Of a DNA stretch of 64,000 bases, positions 37,479-47,509 are shown in pieces. The translations under genes were made by a program, and so were the position numbers. The DNA is from Paludibacter propionicigenes WB4. Lineage in GTDB: Bacteria; Bacteroidota; Bacteroidia; Bacteroidales; Paludibacteraceae. How positions within the stretch are numbered: position 1 is the stretch's first letter; each line of letters begins with the position of its first letter. The notes under the pieces are model-generated. The model saw only the letters and a program-made list of their open reading frames with translations, was not told where the DNA came from and did not search any database. The stretch lies in NCBI RefSeq assembly GCF_000183135.1, contig NC_014734.1, positions 1,612,001-1,676,000 on the forward strand. The letters run 5' to 3'.

Positions 37479-37616
37479 GTAAGGGGTAAGAGGTAAGAGG
37501 TAAGTAGTAAGCGATATTTACTTCGTGATATTAGCTCCCTTCGGTCTCGATATTAAATGCTTAATAACTGTTCACTGATTGCTGTTCACTGATAACTGTT
37601 CACTGTCAACTGATAA
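37479..37616. repeat. Two clusters of short tandem repeats in a 130-base spacer
   Basis: GGTAAGA/GGTAAGT-type heptamers at 37479-37511 and three CTGTTCACTGAT-type copies at 37568-37616. The second cluster contains the last codons and the stop of mnmA. Similar TTAGTGA-type steps are at 16619-16650. Confidence 0.6.
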
Positions 37617-38646
37617 ACCCTCCTCCCAATATTCTCCCATCCCGATAAAACACAGCCGTCTGTCCGGGAGCAATGGATTCAAGCGGTTCCGAGAGTTCCA
37701 CACGGGCAGTTCTGTTTTCCAAAAAAACAACGCGACTCAACGTATTTTGCTTCCGGTAGCGAATACGGCAAAGCACATCAAATTCAGAGCTAAAAAGTGA
37801 TTTATCAACCACATTCACATCCCGGATTAGAAACTCCGTTTTATACATGCTTCTCAATGGAGCCAGCACCACGTCATTCGTTTCAGGGCGAATTTCCTTG
37901 ACAAACACTTTTCGGTTCAGATGGATTAAACCCCTCCTCTGCCCGACCGTGTAGAGCGGGAAGCCGTCGTGAGTACCCAATACATTTCCCTCTTCGTCCA
38001 TAAAATTGCCCGGATAAATGTACTTATCCGGTTCTGCCAGTTGCTTTTTCAGAAACGGACGATAATCGCCGGAGCAAAAGCACGCGCCGAGGCTATCCTT
38101 CTTTTCCGACACCTTTTTATAACCGCGCACAGCCGCCATAGCCCTGACATCGGTTTTATGAAATTGACCCAATGGAAAAACGATGCGCGAAAGTTGCGCT
38201 TGCGTCAGTCCCCAAAGAAAAAACGACTGATCTTTCTCCGGATCTTTTCCCTCGGTAACGAAATAATGATTGTCTTCCTGAATGATATTTACGTAATGCC
38301 CCATTGCTACTTTGTCGCAACCGAGGCGGTCGGCTTCTTCCAAAATCAGTTTCCATTTCAGTTCGTTATTGCATTTCACACACGGAAAAGGAGTACGTCC
38401 ACTCAGGTATTCGTCCATAAAATACTGCACCACATTCGCCCGAAAAACCTCGCGCGCATCGTATGTCACGTGCTGTATTCCAAGCTGACCTGCCAGTTTC
38501 ACTGCATCCTGCAAATGAAAATTTTCTCCTTCTTCCCAGAAGCGAAATGTTATACCAATGACTTCGTAGCCTTGCTCCAATAAAAGAATGGCAGCAACCG
38601 AACTGTCGGTGCCGCCACTCATACCTAGTAATATTCGTTGTTTCAT
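37606..38646 (-). CDS. mnmA: MnmA, tRNA 2-thiouridylase
   Basis: Places sulfur on U34 of tRNA Lys/Glu/Gln. 346 residues: PP-loop SGGTDSSV (10-17, canonical SGGVDSSV with Thr for Val), catalytic cysteine regions PFPCVKCNNELKW and DSLGACFCSGDYRPF, GHYVNI, and the tRNA-binding C-terminal part starting VGQRRGLIHLN. Bacteroidetes often have two MnmA paralogues; this may be the divergent one because of CFCSGD in place of the usual CFIGE. The stop codon lies in a tandem repeat. Confidence 0.88.
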   Translation of the reverse strand: MKQRILLGMSGGTDSSVAAILLLEQGYEVIGITFRFWEEGENFHLQDAVKLAGQLGIQHVTYDAREVFRANVVQYFMDEYLSGRTPFPCVKCNNELKWKLILEEADRLGCDKVAMGHYVNIIQEDNHYFVTEGKDPEKDQSFFLWGLTQAQLSRIVFPLGQFHKTDVRAMAAVRGYKKVSEKKDSLGACFCSGDYRPFLKKQLAEPDKYIYPGNFMDEEGNVLGTHDGFPLYTVGQRRGLIHLNRKVFVKEIRPETNDVVLAPLRSMYKTEFLIRDVNVVDKSLFSSEFDVLCRIRYRKQNTLSRVVFLENRTARVELSEPLESIAPGQTAVFYRDGRILGGGFIS

Positions 38647-38722
38647 TCTTCCGAATTATAGCCGCCAGACACCAGTCTTCGGTCTTAAGACTTAAGACGG
38701 GAGACTTTGGACAGGAGACTTT

Positions 38723-39076
38723 TTAAAATGGCAAATCACTTCCTTCGCCGGCTCCCGGAGCTACATCGAAAGATGAAACCGGTGCAGCAGAAGCCATCGG
38801 AGCTGCAGTAACAGCACCTTTCTCAATTTTCCAGGCACGCACTGTGGTGTACCAACGACCGTTATACTCGCGGCTTTCAACGTCGAAGCTAACGTTTACC
38901 TGATCGTCGATAGCCAACGGGAATTGATCTATTTTATCGTTGAAGAGATTAAAACACACTTTTTTCGGGTATTGATCTCCTGTTTCCAATACATAATCCT
39001 GCGAACGCCAAGTTCCGTTTTTTCCTTGTCCTGTTGCTAATGGCAACACAGCAATAATTTTTCCTGAAATATCCAT
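38723..39076 (-). CDS. DUF3127 OB-fold-like protein
   Basis: A 117-residue protein, DUF3127: MDISGKIIAVLPLATGQGKN, then WRSQDYVLETGDQYPKKVCF, and VSFDVESREYNGRWYTTVRA. The core resembles a single-strand-binding OB fold; the tail is Ala/Pro-rich and ends in GSDLPF, similar to acidic SSB-type tails. A nucleic-acid role is inferred. Preceded by 246 bases without a gene (39077-39322). Confidence 0.8.
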   Translation of the reverse strand: MDISGKIIAVLPLATGQGKNGTWRSQDYVLETGDQYPKKVCFNLFNDKIDQFPLAIDDQVNVSFDVESREYNGRWYTTVRAWKIEKGAVTAAPMASAAPVSSFDVAPGAGEGSDLPF

Positions 39077-39322
39077 TCTTCTAGTTCTTTATTAAATTGA
39101 TTTTAGATGGACAAAGATAATGAAGAAAAAATGAAGCACAAGGGGGAAGACACAATTTGTGTCAATCTGCCTCAAGATAATACCTTCCACCCACAGCATT
39201 AATGAATTCCATGTTTTGGCAGACTTTCACTACAGTTTACACCTACGTCAACTCCATTGAACATAAACCGAAAGATAGCTGTTATATAAAGTACAATTTA
39301 TTAACTGCTTAAGTAAGATATT

Positions 39323-39532
39323 ATGAAGAAAAACATGAGTTCATACGACAAACTGATTCGCCTGATAGTGGCAATCGTTCTGATCGTTTTATATTACAGA
39401 GGAATCCTGTCCGGAACCTTAGGAATTGTTGCACTGCTCGTGGCGTTGGTTCTTACCATCACTAGTTTACTTAGCTTTTGCCCTCTTTATACCTTGCTTG
39501 GTATAAACACCTGTAAAAAAGAGAACAAATAA
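39323..39532 (+). CDS. DUF2892 (YgaP-like) membrane protein
   Basis: A 69-residue inner-membrane protein with two adjacent membrane helices (residues 11-27 and 31-52) and the terminal motif SLLSFCPLYTLLGINTC, typical of DUF2892. Such proteins often accompany rhodanese domains; none is here. A strong terminator follows. Confidence 0.85.
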   Translation: MKKNMSSYDKLIRLIVAIVLIVLYYRGILSGTLGIVALLVALVLTITSLLSFCPLYTLLGINTCKKENK

Positions 39533-39550
39533 TTTCTTCGATACATTTTT

Positions 39551-39592
39551 AAAAGTCAACCTGCTTAAAAAACTAAGCAGGTTGACTTTTTT
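39551..39592. terminator. Bidirectional-type intrinsic terminator
   Basis: AAAAGTCAACCTGCTTA pairs with TAAGCAGGTTGACTTTT over a 17-bp stem and 6-base loop, followed by TTA and T-rich sequence. It ends the DUF2892 transcript. Confidence 0.9.
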
Positions 39593-39779
39593 ATTTGCAT
39601 CAAAATTTAAAATTTTACAGCAAATCCAACCAATTCAATTTTTCTATCCATTTATTGCATTTAAATTCATTTTTGAAGGGTTTTCAGCTCCCTTATTTCA
39701 CTATAAATCAGAGAGTATCTAACAATTTGCCATCTCAACTTTGCAATAACAAAAAAACCGTAATTAATAGTCCGTGTAT

Positions 39780-39810
39780 TTTGTCATTTGGACAGAATTT
39801 AGTACTTTTG
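39780..39810 (+). promoter_or_regulatory. gapA promoter, consensus TTTG-N19-TACTTTTG
   Basis: TTTG (39780-39783), exactly 19 bases, then TACTTTTG (39803-39810): a full match to the Bacteroidota -33/-7 consensus, fitting a highly expressed gene. The start codon lies 42 bases further on. The preceding part of the 39593-39779 spacer shows nothing else. Confidence 0.8.
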
Positions 39811-39839
39811 TGGCGAAAAATAGGAAAACTCAATTTTAA

Positions 39840-40853
<1,014 letters not shown>

Positions 40854-40872
40854 GCTGACCGATATAAAATTG

Positions 40873-40907
40873 AAAATCCCTTGTAACAATTGTTACAAGG
40901 GATTTTT
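40873..40907. terminator. Palindromic terminator shared by gapA and the convergent lipoprotein gene
   Basis: AAATCCCTTGTAACAATTGT and its complement form a perfect 16-bp stem, flanked by A-run and T-run, so it can act in both directions. The lipoprotein stop on the other strand lies 10 bases away. Confidence 0.92.
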
Positions 40908-40916
40908 CTTATTCGT

Positions 40917-41321
40917 TCACTTCTCTGTGTACTTCTCTGAAATTTTACAGAGTTTTAAGCTGAATTTATCAACCGAAAGAATTTTCCATTTATAAGTTGC
41001 CGTACCTCCCCAAAAAGTAGTGGAAATAAAAACAGTATCCTTATATCTCGTCCAACTTCCCTGATTATTTACATAACTCACCGGAGGTGTGGCACACCAT
41101 CCTGAAATTGTACGCTCAACAAATTTACCCGATGAATCAAAAGTAAATCCATATTTATTGTCACTCAACGAGGCCGTACGCTGAAATGTCAGAATACTAT
41201 CATTAACCTGTTCGTTAGTCCAACTACCCAATAGACCAGACTGACCTGTTTCTATCTCATCGCTGCAAGAACTCAGCAACAAAACCGGAATTACCAACAA
41301 TATAAGTTTATTTATTTTCAT
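40917..41321 (-). CDS. Small lipoprotein, lipocalin-like
   Basis: A 134-residue lipoprotein: lipobox LLLSSC after MKINKLILLVIPV, then GLLGSWTNEQVNDSILTFQR, GFTFDSSGKFVERTISG and YKWKILSVDKFSLKL. The pattern LxGxW ... F..dG.f fits the lipocalin-like beta-barrel proteins common in Bacteroidales. Ligand unknown. Confidence 0.7.
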   Translation of the reverse strand: MKINKLILLVIPVLLLSSCSDEIETGQSGLLGSWTNEQVNDSILTFQRTASLSDNKYGFTFDSSGKFVERTISGWCATPPVSYVNNQGSWTRYKDTVFISTTFWGGTATYKWKILSVDKFSLKLCKISEKYTEK

Positions 41322-41394
41322 AACCGAAACATTTTAAATTCAAGATGCAATCAAAAATAAAAATGTTGCATACGTTGAAAATATTATTTCAGCA

Positions 41395-43023
41395 TTACTC
41401 CATCAACTCCACAAATTTGAAATTTTTCCCGTCAAATAGTCCTCTGTCTCCCAGTTTGAGTTCAGGAATTACGAGCAATGACATAAAGGCCAGAGTCATG
41501 AAAGGGGCGTTAAGCGTTGATCCCAACTCTTTAGCCATAGCATCAATTTCTTCGTAAAGTCGGGCAATCACAGAACCTTCGTCGACAGACATAACCCCGC
41601 CAACAGGCAAAGGCAGCAGACAAACACGATCACCTTCGCAAGCCAAAATTCCACCTTTACTGTCAATAACCTGATTAATGGCCGAAACAATTTCTTCGTC
41701 AGAGGTTCCCACCGCTACAATATTATGACTGTCGTGCGATACCGTAGAAGCCAGTGCTCCACGCTTCAATCCGATATTTTTAATGAAGCCTATTGCGGGT
41801 TTAGACGGTTGGTATCGATTGTAAACCACCATTTTTAAAATATCATTTTCAGTATCTGAAATTACATTTCCATCTTTTATTTTCGGAGTTTTCAGTACAA
41901 GGCGAGTCATTAGCTGTCCGTTATCCACCTCTATAACCCGCAGCATTTTACCGATAGGTTTTACAACAAGCTGCTCTAATCCGATTTTCTCAGCGTTAAA
42001 TTGATTTAGCAATTTTGTTGGACTGTAACGGGGAAAAGCAGGAATTCCGTTTTCAGAAACTTTCTCGCCATCGATATAAGTTGCTATCACATTAAACTCG
42101 GTAAGATTGTCCACCACAATAAAATCGGCAGCATCTCCCTTTTGCAGCAATCCTACGTCAAGCTTATAATGCTTTACAGGCGTCAGCGAACAAATTCGCA
42201 AAATATCCATCACATCATACCCTTGCGCCACAGCCCTGCGAACCAAAGAGTTTATGTGCCCGTTTCGCAACAAATCGTCGGGGTGTTTATCGTCGGAGCA
42301 AAACATGATTTTATCAGGATATTTGCTTACAAGCGGCAACAGATCATCAAAATTCTTAGCTGCACTGCCCTCGCGAATCTGAATTTTCATTCCAAGGGCT
42401 ATTTTAGCCTCGGCTTCTGCAATAGTCATACATTCATGATCGGTAGTAATTCCACCGGCAGCGTACGCCCTTAAATCCTCGCCCGAAATTTCAGGCGCAT
42501 GACCGTCTATTGGTTTTCCCAGACGCTTTGCTGCATCCAGTTTAGCCTGAACCTGTTTGTTTTTATGAATAACCCCCGGGAAGTTCATCATCTCGGCCAG
42601 AAAATAAATATCATCACGCTGCAATAATTTATCCACAGCACCAGCATCGAGCTCAGCTCCCGAAGTCTCAAAATGAGTTGAAGGAACACAGGATGGCGCA
42701 CCAAAATAAAATTTCAAAGGAGATTGTTTCCCATTCTCAATCATATAATCTACCCCTTCGATGCCACACACATTGGCAATTTCATGAGGATCGCAAACAC
42801 AGGCTACCGTACCATGCACTACACTGTATCGGGCAAATTCGGCAGGCAACATCATCGAACTTTCTATGTGAATATGCGCATCAACAAAACCAGGTAATAT
42901 ATACTGGTCATCAACATTCTCGGCCGCTTTTATTTCTACTATTTTTCCATTCTCTATACAGACTACACCCTTCTTTACAGTACGTGCAACCACATCTACA
43001 ATTTTCCCGGAGATCGTTTTCAA
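41395..43023 (-). CDS. ade: Adenine deaminase
   Basis: Converts adenine to hypoxanthine in purine salvage. 542 residues of the amidohydrolase superfamily: LPGFVDAHIHIESSMMLP with the metal HxH, VCDPHEIANVCG, DGHAPEISGEDLRAYA, CSDDKHPDDLL, and the C-terminal half typical of microbial Ade (SHDSHNIVAVGTSDEEIVSA). Length is normal. Monocistronic by position. Confidence 0.96.
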   Translation of the reverse strand: MKTISGKIVDVVARTVKKGVVCIENGKIVEIKAAENVDDQYILPGFVDAHIHIESSMMLPAEFARYSVVHGTVACVCDPHEIANVCGIEGVDYMIENGKQSPLKFYFGAPSCVPSTHFETSGAELDAGAVDKLLQRDDIYFLAEMMNFPGVIHKNKQVQAKLDAAKRLGKPIDGHAPEISGEDLRAYAAGGITTDHECMTIAEAEAKIALGMKIQIREGSAAKNFDDLLPLVSKYPDKIMFCSDDKHPDDLLRNGHINSLVRRAVAQGYDVMDILRICSLTPVKHYKLDVGLLQKGDAADFIVVDNLTEFNVIATYIDGEKVSENGIPAFPRYSPTKLLNQFNAEKIGLEQLVVKPIGKMLRVIEVDNGQLMTRLVLKTPKIKDGNVISDTENDILKMVVYNRYQPSKPAIGFIKNIGLKRGALASTVSHDSHNIVAVGTSDEEIVSAINQVIDSKGGILACEGDRVCLLPLPVGGVMSVDEGSVIARLYEEIDAMAKELGSTLNAPFMTLAFMSLLVIPELKLGDRGLFDGKNFKFVELME

Positions 43024-43094
43024 TATATATTCAGTTTTAATTCATTTTAAAGGCCACAAAAGTAGTCAAAAATTGGAATAACAAGACTCTGCAC

Positions 43095-44042
43095 TCACTC
43101 AAAACTCAGGTAAGGTTTCAATCTGTTTATCTCTTCCGAAGTAAATTCAGTAAGAACTTTCAAATCGTTTATGTCTTTCAATTTTCCTTTTCTTCTTCTC
43201 AATTCATAAACAGCCTTTGCCTGATAAAAGTTGAAATAGGGATGCGCTTTTAATTTTTCGGCAGTAGCAATATTCACTCTTAGTTTCTGCACAAGGTCAG
43301 GGTTTACTTTGCAATACGGTCTGATTCTCTCCAGATTCTCCGGTCGCATGCCGTAAATCTCGCTAAGCTGATCAACAGTAACAAAACCACCGGTTTGTTG
43401 TCTGAATCGCACAATAGCTTTTGCATAACCGCGCCCAATACCTTTCACCTGCATAAGCAGCGTAGTATCTGCTGAATTCAGTTCTACTACAATATCCGTT
43501 CGCTTGGTTGAAACATTCTCTGTCTTTACCTGTTTTATTTCTGCTATCGCAATAAATGGTTCCAGCTCTTTCTGCTTTTCGGGCGATATGCCATAAACCT
43601 TGGCAAAATCGGCTTTGGAACGAAAGACACCCCCTTTTTTTCTGTATTTCAATATCCCGGAAGCAACATTGGGTTTAATCCCTAAACGAACAAACCCAAT
43701 AGAGTCTATCGTATTAGGATCGAATTGGAACAGCGTGTACGTCATCTTCTTATCGAAAGATCCGGAAGATGAATAGTAAGAGTTATGCTTGTATTTCTCT
43801 TCATATTCACGCTGACGTGCTTCGTATTTTTGTTGCCATTCGGCCTGCCGGACACTATCACGCGAGACCAATGATTTTTTAAATCTATCGGCTTCTACAA
43901 GAAAAGCTGTACCATCTTTCTGACTTGAAGTAAAAAAATATGACAGCGTATAATTAGCTACAATCACCAGTACAATAAGCGCTATGAGTACTATAATTCC
44001 AATTCGCTGACCTTTGGAAAAATAGAAAAAATCTTTCCACAT
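43095..44042 (-). CDS. Membrane-anchored ComEA-like helix-hairpin-helix protein
   Basis: A 315-residue protein with one N-terminal membrane helix (residues 17-36, IVLIALIVLVIVANYTLSYF), a charged coiled region (residues 60-95) and three consecutive helix-hairpin-helix units: GILKYRKKGGVFRSKADFAK, then MQVKGIGRGYAKAIVRFRQQ, and FYQAKAVYELRRRKGKLKDI. This multi-HhH form is common in Bacteroidota. DNA binding, perhaps in uptake, is inferred from ComEA; no other competence gene is nearby. Confidence 0.85.
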   Translation of the reverse strand: MWKDFFYFSKGQRIGIIVLIALIVLVIVANYTLSYFFTSSQKDGTAFLVEADRFKKSLVSRDSVRQAEWQQKYEARQREYEEKYKHNSYYSSSGSFDKKMTYTLFQFDPNTIDSIGFVRLGIKPNVASGILKYRKKGGVFRSKADFAKVYGISPEKQKELEPFIAIAEIKQVKTENVSTKRTDIVVELNSADTTLLMQVKGIGRGYAKAIVRFRQQTGGFVTVDQLSEIYGMRPENLERIRPYCKVNPDLVQKLRVNIATAEKLKAHPYFNFYQAKAVYELRRRKGKLKDINDLKVLTEFTSEEINRLKPYLSFE

Positions 44043-44197
44043 AATTAATTATCAGGGCTAAAAATGATTTATTTATAAAAATTTTTCAAATATATAAATT
44101 TTCTTTCCGTTAAGAATCATTTTCTTCAAAAAAGTTAACCGCCAAGATAAAAAAAATGGATGACTCCATCGAGACATCCATCAGAATAAAAAACAAG

Positions 44198-44270
44198 AGC
44201 GGCAAACGGGACTCGAACCCGCGACCTTCAGCTTGGGAAGCTAAAGCTCTACCAACTGAGCTATTGCCGC
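44198..44270 (-). tRNA. tRNA-Gly(CCC)
   Basis: A 73-base cloverleaf on the minus strand: acceptor GCGGCAA / TTGCCGC with discriminator T, D arm AGCTCAGTTGGTAGAGC, anticodon stem TTAGC/GCTGA with loop TTCCCAA (anticodon CCC), T arm GCGGG-TTCGAGT-CCCGT. CCA not encoded. Confidence 0.95.
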
Positions 44271-44415
44271 ATATTCACGTAAAATTTCCAATTGCAAATA
44301 TAATAGTTATTTTACATACAAATAAGCTGAATACTCAATTTTAAGATTAGTTTTTCCCTCAATTATTAATCAGATTTCACAACATTCATACCCAGATCAA
44401 ATAATTGAGAAATAA

Positions 44416-44447
44416 TTGGGTTAACTAAAACAAAGTTTCTATCTTTG
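44416..44447 (+). promoter_or_regulatory. Promoter of the SIMPL-domain gene (TTGG-N20-TATCTTTG)
   Basis: A perfect -7 box TATCTTTG at 44440-44447, preceded by TTGG at 44416-44419 with a 20-base spacer. The start codon is 52 bases downstream. Confidence 0.45.
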
Positions 44448-44499
44448 GGGTATTGATTTACAACCACAGAAAAACAATCATCTTTTATACTACATTACT

Positions 44500-45258
44500 A
44501 TGGAAACAAAAACAAACCTGCACACCCTCAAGAGTAATCTGCCAACCATTATTATCGCTTTGGCAATAATTGTTACAGCCGGAATTTTCGCAAGTGCCTA
44601 CAAAGCCAAGTTCAAAAAACAAGTTACAATTTCAGTTACCGGTCTGGCCGAAAAGAGCTTTGCCAGCGATTTGATTGTATGGCGAGGCGAATACCAACGA
44701 AAATCGTCAGACCTGAAAGCAGCCTATGCGCTGATCAAAAACGACGAAGCCAACGTGCGTCAATATTTGAAATCAAACAGTATTACCGAAAAGGAATTTG
44801 TATTTTCGTCCATTAGCATTGAAAAAGAATTTGATACTAAATACAATGATCAGGGTAAGCAAATCAGCTCTGTATTTACAGGCTATAAACTTTCGCAAAT
44901 GGTTACTGTAGAGTCCAAAAACATAGATAAAGTAGAAGTCGTTTCGCGCGAGGTCACCAAGCTGATCGAAAGTGGCATAGAAATCAGCTCTTTAGAACCA
45001 TCCTATTTTTACACCAAACTATCGGAGCTTAAAATAGATTTACTGGCCAAAGCAAGTGCCGATGCCAAGAAAAGAGCAGAAACCATTGCCGAAAATTCGG
45101 GAGGTGCGCTCGGAAAACTACTGAAAGCCGACATGGGAGTTTTCCAGATTACAGCGCCCAACAGCAATGAAGATTTCAGCTATGGAGGCGCCTTCAATAC
45201 GTCATCAAAAAACAAAAAAGCTTCCATTACCATCAGAATTAATTACGCAATAAAATAA
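44500..45258 (+). CDS. SIMPL-domain (DUF541) envelope protein
   Basis: A 252-residue protein with one N-terminal membrane segment (PTIIIALAIIVTAGIFASAY) and a SIMPL domain: ISVTGLAEKSFASDLIVWRG, VFSSISIEKEFD, LAKASADAKKRAETIAENSG and the terminal KNKKASITIRINYAIK. These proteins form periplasmic oligomers linked to stress tolerance; the mechanism is unknown. First gene of a same-strand run of small redox genes. Confidence 0.87.
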   Translation: METKTNLHTLKSNLPTIIIALAIIVTAGIFASAYKAKFKKQVTISVTGLAEKSFASDLIVWRGEYQRKSSDLKAAYALIKNDEANVRQYLKSNSITEKEFVFSSISIEKEFDTKYNDQGKQISSVFTGYKLSQMVTVESKNIDKVEVVSREVTKLIESGIEISSLEPSYFYTKLSELKIDLLAKASADAKKRAETIAENSGGALGKLLKADMGVFQITAPNSNEDFSYGGAFNTSSKNKKASITIRINYAIK

Positions 45259-45274
45259 TAGACATTACATTAAA

Positions 45275-45580
45275 ATGAAAAGTACCCTGAATACATTCCA
45301 AACCGAAGCTCCCGATGTAGCAAAAGCATTTGACAATTTGGTTGAAGCGCTGAAATCGACAACTGGATTGGATGCCAAGACAAAACAATTAATATACATA
45401 AGCATGAAAGCTTCGACCGGCGACAGTACATCGGTATTTTTCCATGTAAAAATGGCCAAAAAACTTGGTGCAACACGCGAAGAAATTAAAGACACCATAC
45501 TGATAACTCTTACTGTTTGTGGATTAAAAGGTGTTTCCTCCTGCCTGCAAACGGCGTTGGATGCTTACGATAACGACTAA
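45275..45580 (+). CDS. Carboxymuconolactone decarboxylase-family (AhpD-like) protein
   Basis: A 101-residue helical protein with the pattern LDAKTKQLIYISMKASTGDS, then FHVKMAKKLGATREEIKDTI. It resembles CMD/AhpD proteins but lacks the CxxC peroxidase pair (that position reads STGDSTSVFFH), so alkylhydroperoxidase activity is unlikely. 16 bases after the SIMPL gene. Confidence 0.8.
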   Translation: MKSTLNTFQTEAPDVAKAFDNLVEALKSTTGLDAKTKQLIYISMKASTGDSTSVFFHVKMAKKLGATREEIKDTILITLTVCGLKGVSSCLQTALDAYDND

Positions 45581-45590
45581 AACAAATACA

Positions 45591-45851
45591 ATGAAAACTG
45601 ATTTATCTCTTCAACCGAATATAGGAAAAGACACCGAAGCAAAACTTCTGGAGGTAGGCATCCTAAATTACGCCGAACTGCAAACCGTCGGTACCGAACA
45701 AGCCTTTCTGCGCCTTCAGACTCTTGATCCCGGTGCATGCATTCATTTACTCTATGGACTGGAAGGAGCTATAGAAGGTATACAATCCACTAAACTTAGT
45801 GCTGAGAAGAAGCAACAACTGCGCGAATTTCACCGAATGGCCAACAAATAG
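45591..45851 (+). CDS. TfoX/Sxy C-terminal-domain protein
   Basis: An 86-residue stand-alone TfoX C-terminal domain: LQPNIGKDTEAKLLEVGILN, YAELQTVGTEQAFLRLQ and LLYGLEGAIEGI. The fold is related to helix-hairpin-helix proteins. The ATG at 45591 lies 10 bases after the previous stop codon; longer in-frame readings would overlap that gene. Function in competence is not implied. Confidence 0.82.
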   Translation: MKTDLSLQPNIGKDTEAKLLEVGILNYAELQTVGTEQAFLRLQTLDPGACIHLLYGLEGAIEGIQSTKLSAEKKQQLREFHRMANK

Positions 45852-45904
45852 GTTCTTTATAACTAACATATTTTTTCACAACACCCATATAAAACAAATA
45901 AACC

Positions 45905-46360
45905 ATGAGCGAAAAATCAATACAAGCAGCCGAAACATTCAAGAGCGGATTTAATTGTTCACAATCTGTGTTATCAGTATTTGCAGATGAATTCGGCCTA
46001 TCAAAAGACAGTTGTCTACGTCTGGCAAGTCCTTTTGGATCGGGCATTGCCCGTATGCAGGAAACCTGTGGTGCTGTAACCGGAGCATTAATGGCAATCG
46101 GACTAAAATTTGGTAAAGGTGAACACGGGCAGGAAGCTGACAAAGCTCATGCCTACAAGTTATCTCAAGAGCTTATAAGCAAGTTTAAGGACAAAAACAA
46201 ATCTATCTGTTGCAGGGATTTATTGGACGGATTGGACATAAATACCCCAGAAGGAATGGCCGAAATACAAAAACGAGACTTGTTTAAATGCAATTGCTAC
46301 AAATACGTGCAGGAAGCCGTATTAATAACCGAAGCAATTCTTTCTGAAAGAACAAAATAA
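45905..46360 (+). CDS. C-GCAxxG-C-C family redox protein
   Basis: A 151-residue protein with the cysteine layout of the C_GCAxxG_C_C family: FNCSQSVL, SKDSCLRLASPFGSGI, ETCGAVTGALMAIGL, ICCRDLLDG and FKCNCYKYV at the C-terminus. Members occur mainly in anaerobes and are thought to be redox-active or metal-binding. Confidence 0.88.
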   Translation: MSEKSIQAAETFKSGFNCSQSVLSVFADEFGLSKDSCLRLASPFGSGIARMQETCGAVTGALMAIGLKFGKGEHGQEADKAHAYKLSQELISKFKDKNKSICCRDLLDGLDINTPEGMAEIQKRDLFKCNCYKYVQEAVLITEAILSERTK

Positions 46361-46377
46361 GAAAACAGGAAATTGTT

Positions 46378-46884
46378 ATGAGCGTATTGAATTTAAAAAA
46401 CCAATTACTGATTGCCGGAATATTATTCACACTTCACAACATTGAAGAGTCCATCGGTTTTGCACATTTTCAATACCACCCTGATTTCCCGTTAGCTGTT
46501 CAGCCCCCTTCCGCCAATTCCATGATTCTCGCTATAGGGTTAATTACGATTATAGTTTGGGTGCTGATTATGTGGGCTAATACTCAGCCCAAAGAGTCGA
46601 GCAGGAGAAATCTTCTGATTATTCTGGTATCAGTTTTTCTGTTTAATGCTATTTTTCCACACATAACCGGGACTATCGTTTTACAACGATATTTTCCGGC
46701 AGTGTTAACATCGCTCATCCTGTATATACCATATTCAATCTGGATTTTACCAAAGCTCTATCGTTCTGTCAACTCTCGAAATGAATTTTTTCTGATCATG
46801 ACAGGAGGACTTTCACTTGCAGTCGTCATGGCGTTGATAACGCATTTCTTTGTCAATATCTATTTCCGATATCTTGCTAACTAG
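46378..46884 (+). CDS. HXXEE-domain membrane protein
   Basis: A 168-residue protein with five hydrophobic segments and the defining HNIEE motif in the first helix (LFTLHNIEESIGFAHFQ) plus a second polar position FPHITGTIVLQRYFPAVLTS. Family function unknown. It begins 17 bases after the previous gene and ends 6 bases before the next. Confidence 0.85.
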   Translation: MSVLNLKNQLLIAGILFTLHNIEESIGFAHFQYHPDFPLAVQPPSANSMILAIGLITIIVWVLIMWANTQPKESSRRNLLIILVSVFLFNAIFPHITGTIVLQRYFPAVLTSLILYIPYSIWILPKLYRSVNSRNEFFLIMTGGLSLAVVMALITHFFVNIYFRYLAN

Positions 46885-46890
46885 AAGGAT

Positions 46891-47349
46891 ATGAGCAGTA
46901 TCACCTATAAACAACTAAGCATCCCCCATCTTTCGGAGATAAAACCGCTTTGGGAAGAGCTGAACAAAATCCACCTTGCTGACTCAGTTTACTTTAAAGA
47001 GCATTATCAATCTTTTTCATTCGAAACCCGAAGCTCTAAATGGATGAAGCTTCAGGAAGACGACATTTTCATTCTTGTTGCTCAAACGGATGATTCTACT
47101 CCAATCGGATACTGTGTATCAATAATTGATATTGATAAAAACGCAGAAATAGATTCATTGTTTGTCGACATAAATTTCAGACAACAAGGCATTGGGCGCG
47201 AGCTAATTGAAAGAAGCAAAGAGTGGTTTCAGAAAAGCAATTGCACATCCATTCGTTTACCGGTCAGCTATGGTCATGAGAGTGTGCTGCCATTTTATAT
47301 GAAATCAGGATTCTTTCCTCGATTAACCACATTAGAATTCAAAAAATAA
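46891..47349 (+). CDS. GNAT-family N-acetyltransferase
   Basis: A 152-residue acetyl-CoA-dependent transferase. Motif A: AEIDSLFVDINFRQQGIGRE (the R/Q-x-x-G-x-G/A acetyl-CoA loop is QQGIG), then LIERSKEWFQKSNC and YGHESVLPFYMKSGFFPR. Substrate not predictable. Confidence 0.85.
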   Translation: MSSITYKQLSIPHLSEIKPLWEELNKIHLADSVYFKEHYQSFSFETRSSKWMKLQEDDIFILVAQTDDSTPIGYCVSIIDIDKNAEIDSLFVDINFRQQGIGRELIERSKEWFQKSNCTSIRLPVSYGHESVLPFYMKSGFFPRLTTLEFKK

Positions 47350-47421
47350 GACTTTCATACAAAAAACTCCATCCTATTGTTACATTATAAATAAAATGTT
47401 TCCTAAAACTATTATTTGCTA

Positions 47422-47452
47422 TTTCATAAAAACTAAAGTTTCTGTACATTTG
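47422..47452 (+). promoter_or_regulatory. Promoter of the MaoC-like gene (TTTC-N19-TACATTTG)
   Basis: A perfect -7 box TACATTTG at 47445-47452 and a one-mismatch -33 TTTC at 47422-47425 with exactly 19 bases between. The start codon lies 57 bases downstream. Confidence 0.5.
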
Positions 47453-47509
47453 TATCTCGGTAGAAATACCAATATATCGCTTCTTTTGTAATTAAACCTT
47501 TCAGTTATA

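Noticed and set aside
44156-44344. Plus-strand 62-codon open frame
   Set aside because: It runs across tRNA-Gly in antisense; the coding look comes from the tRNA sequence.
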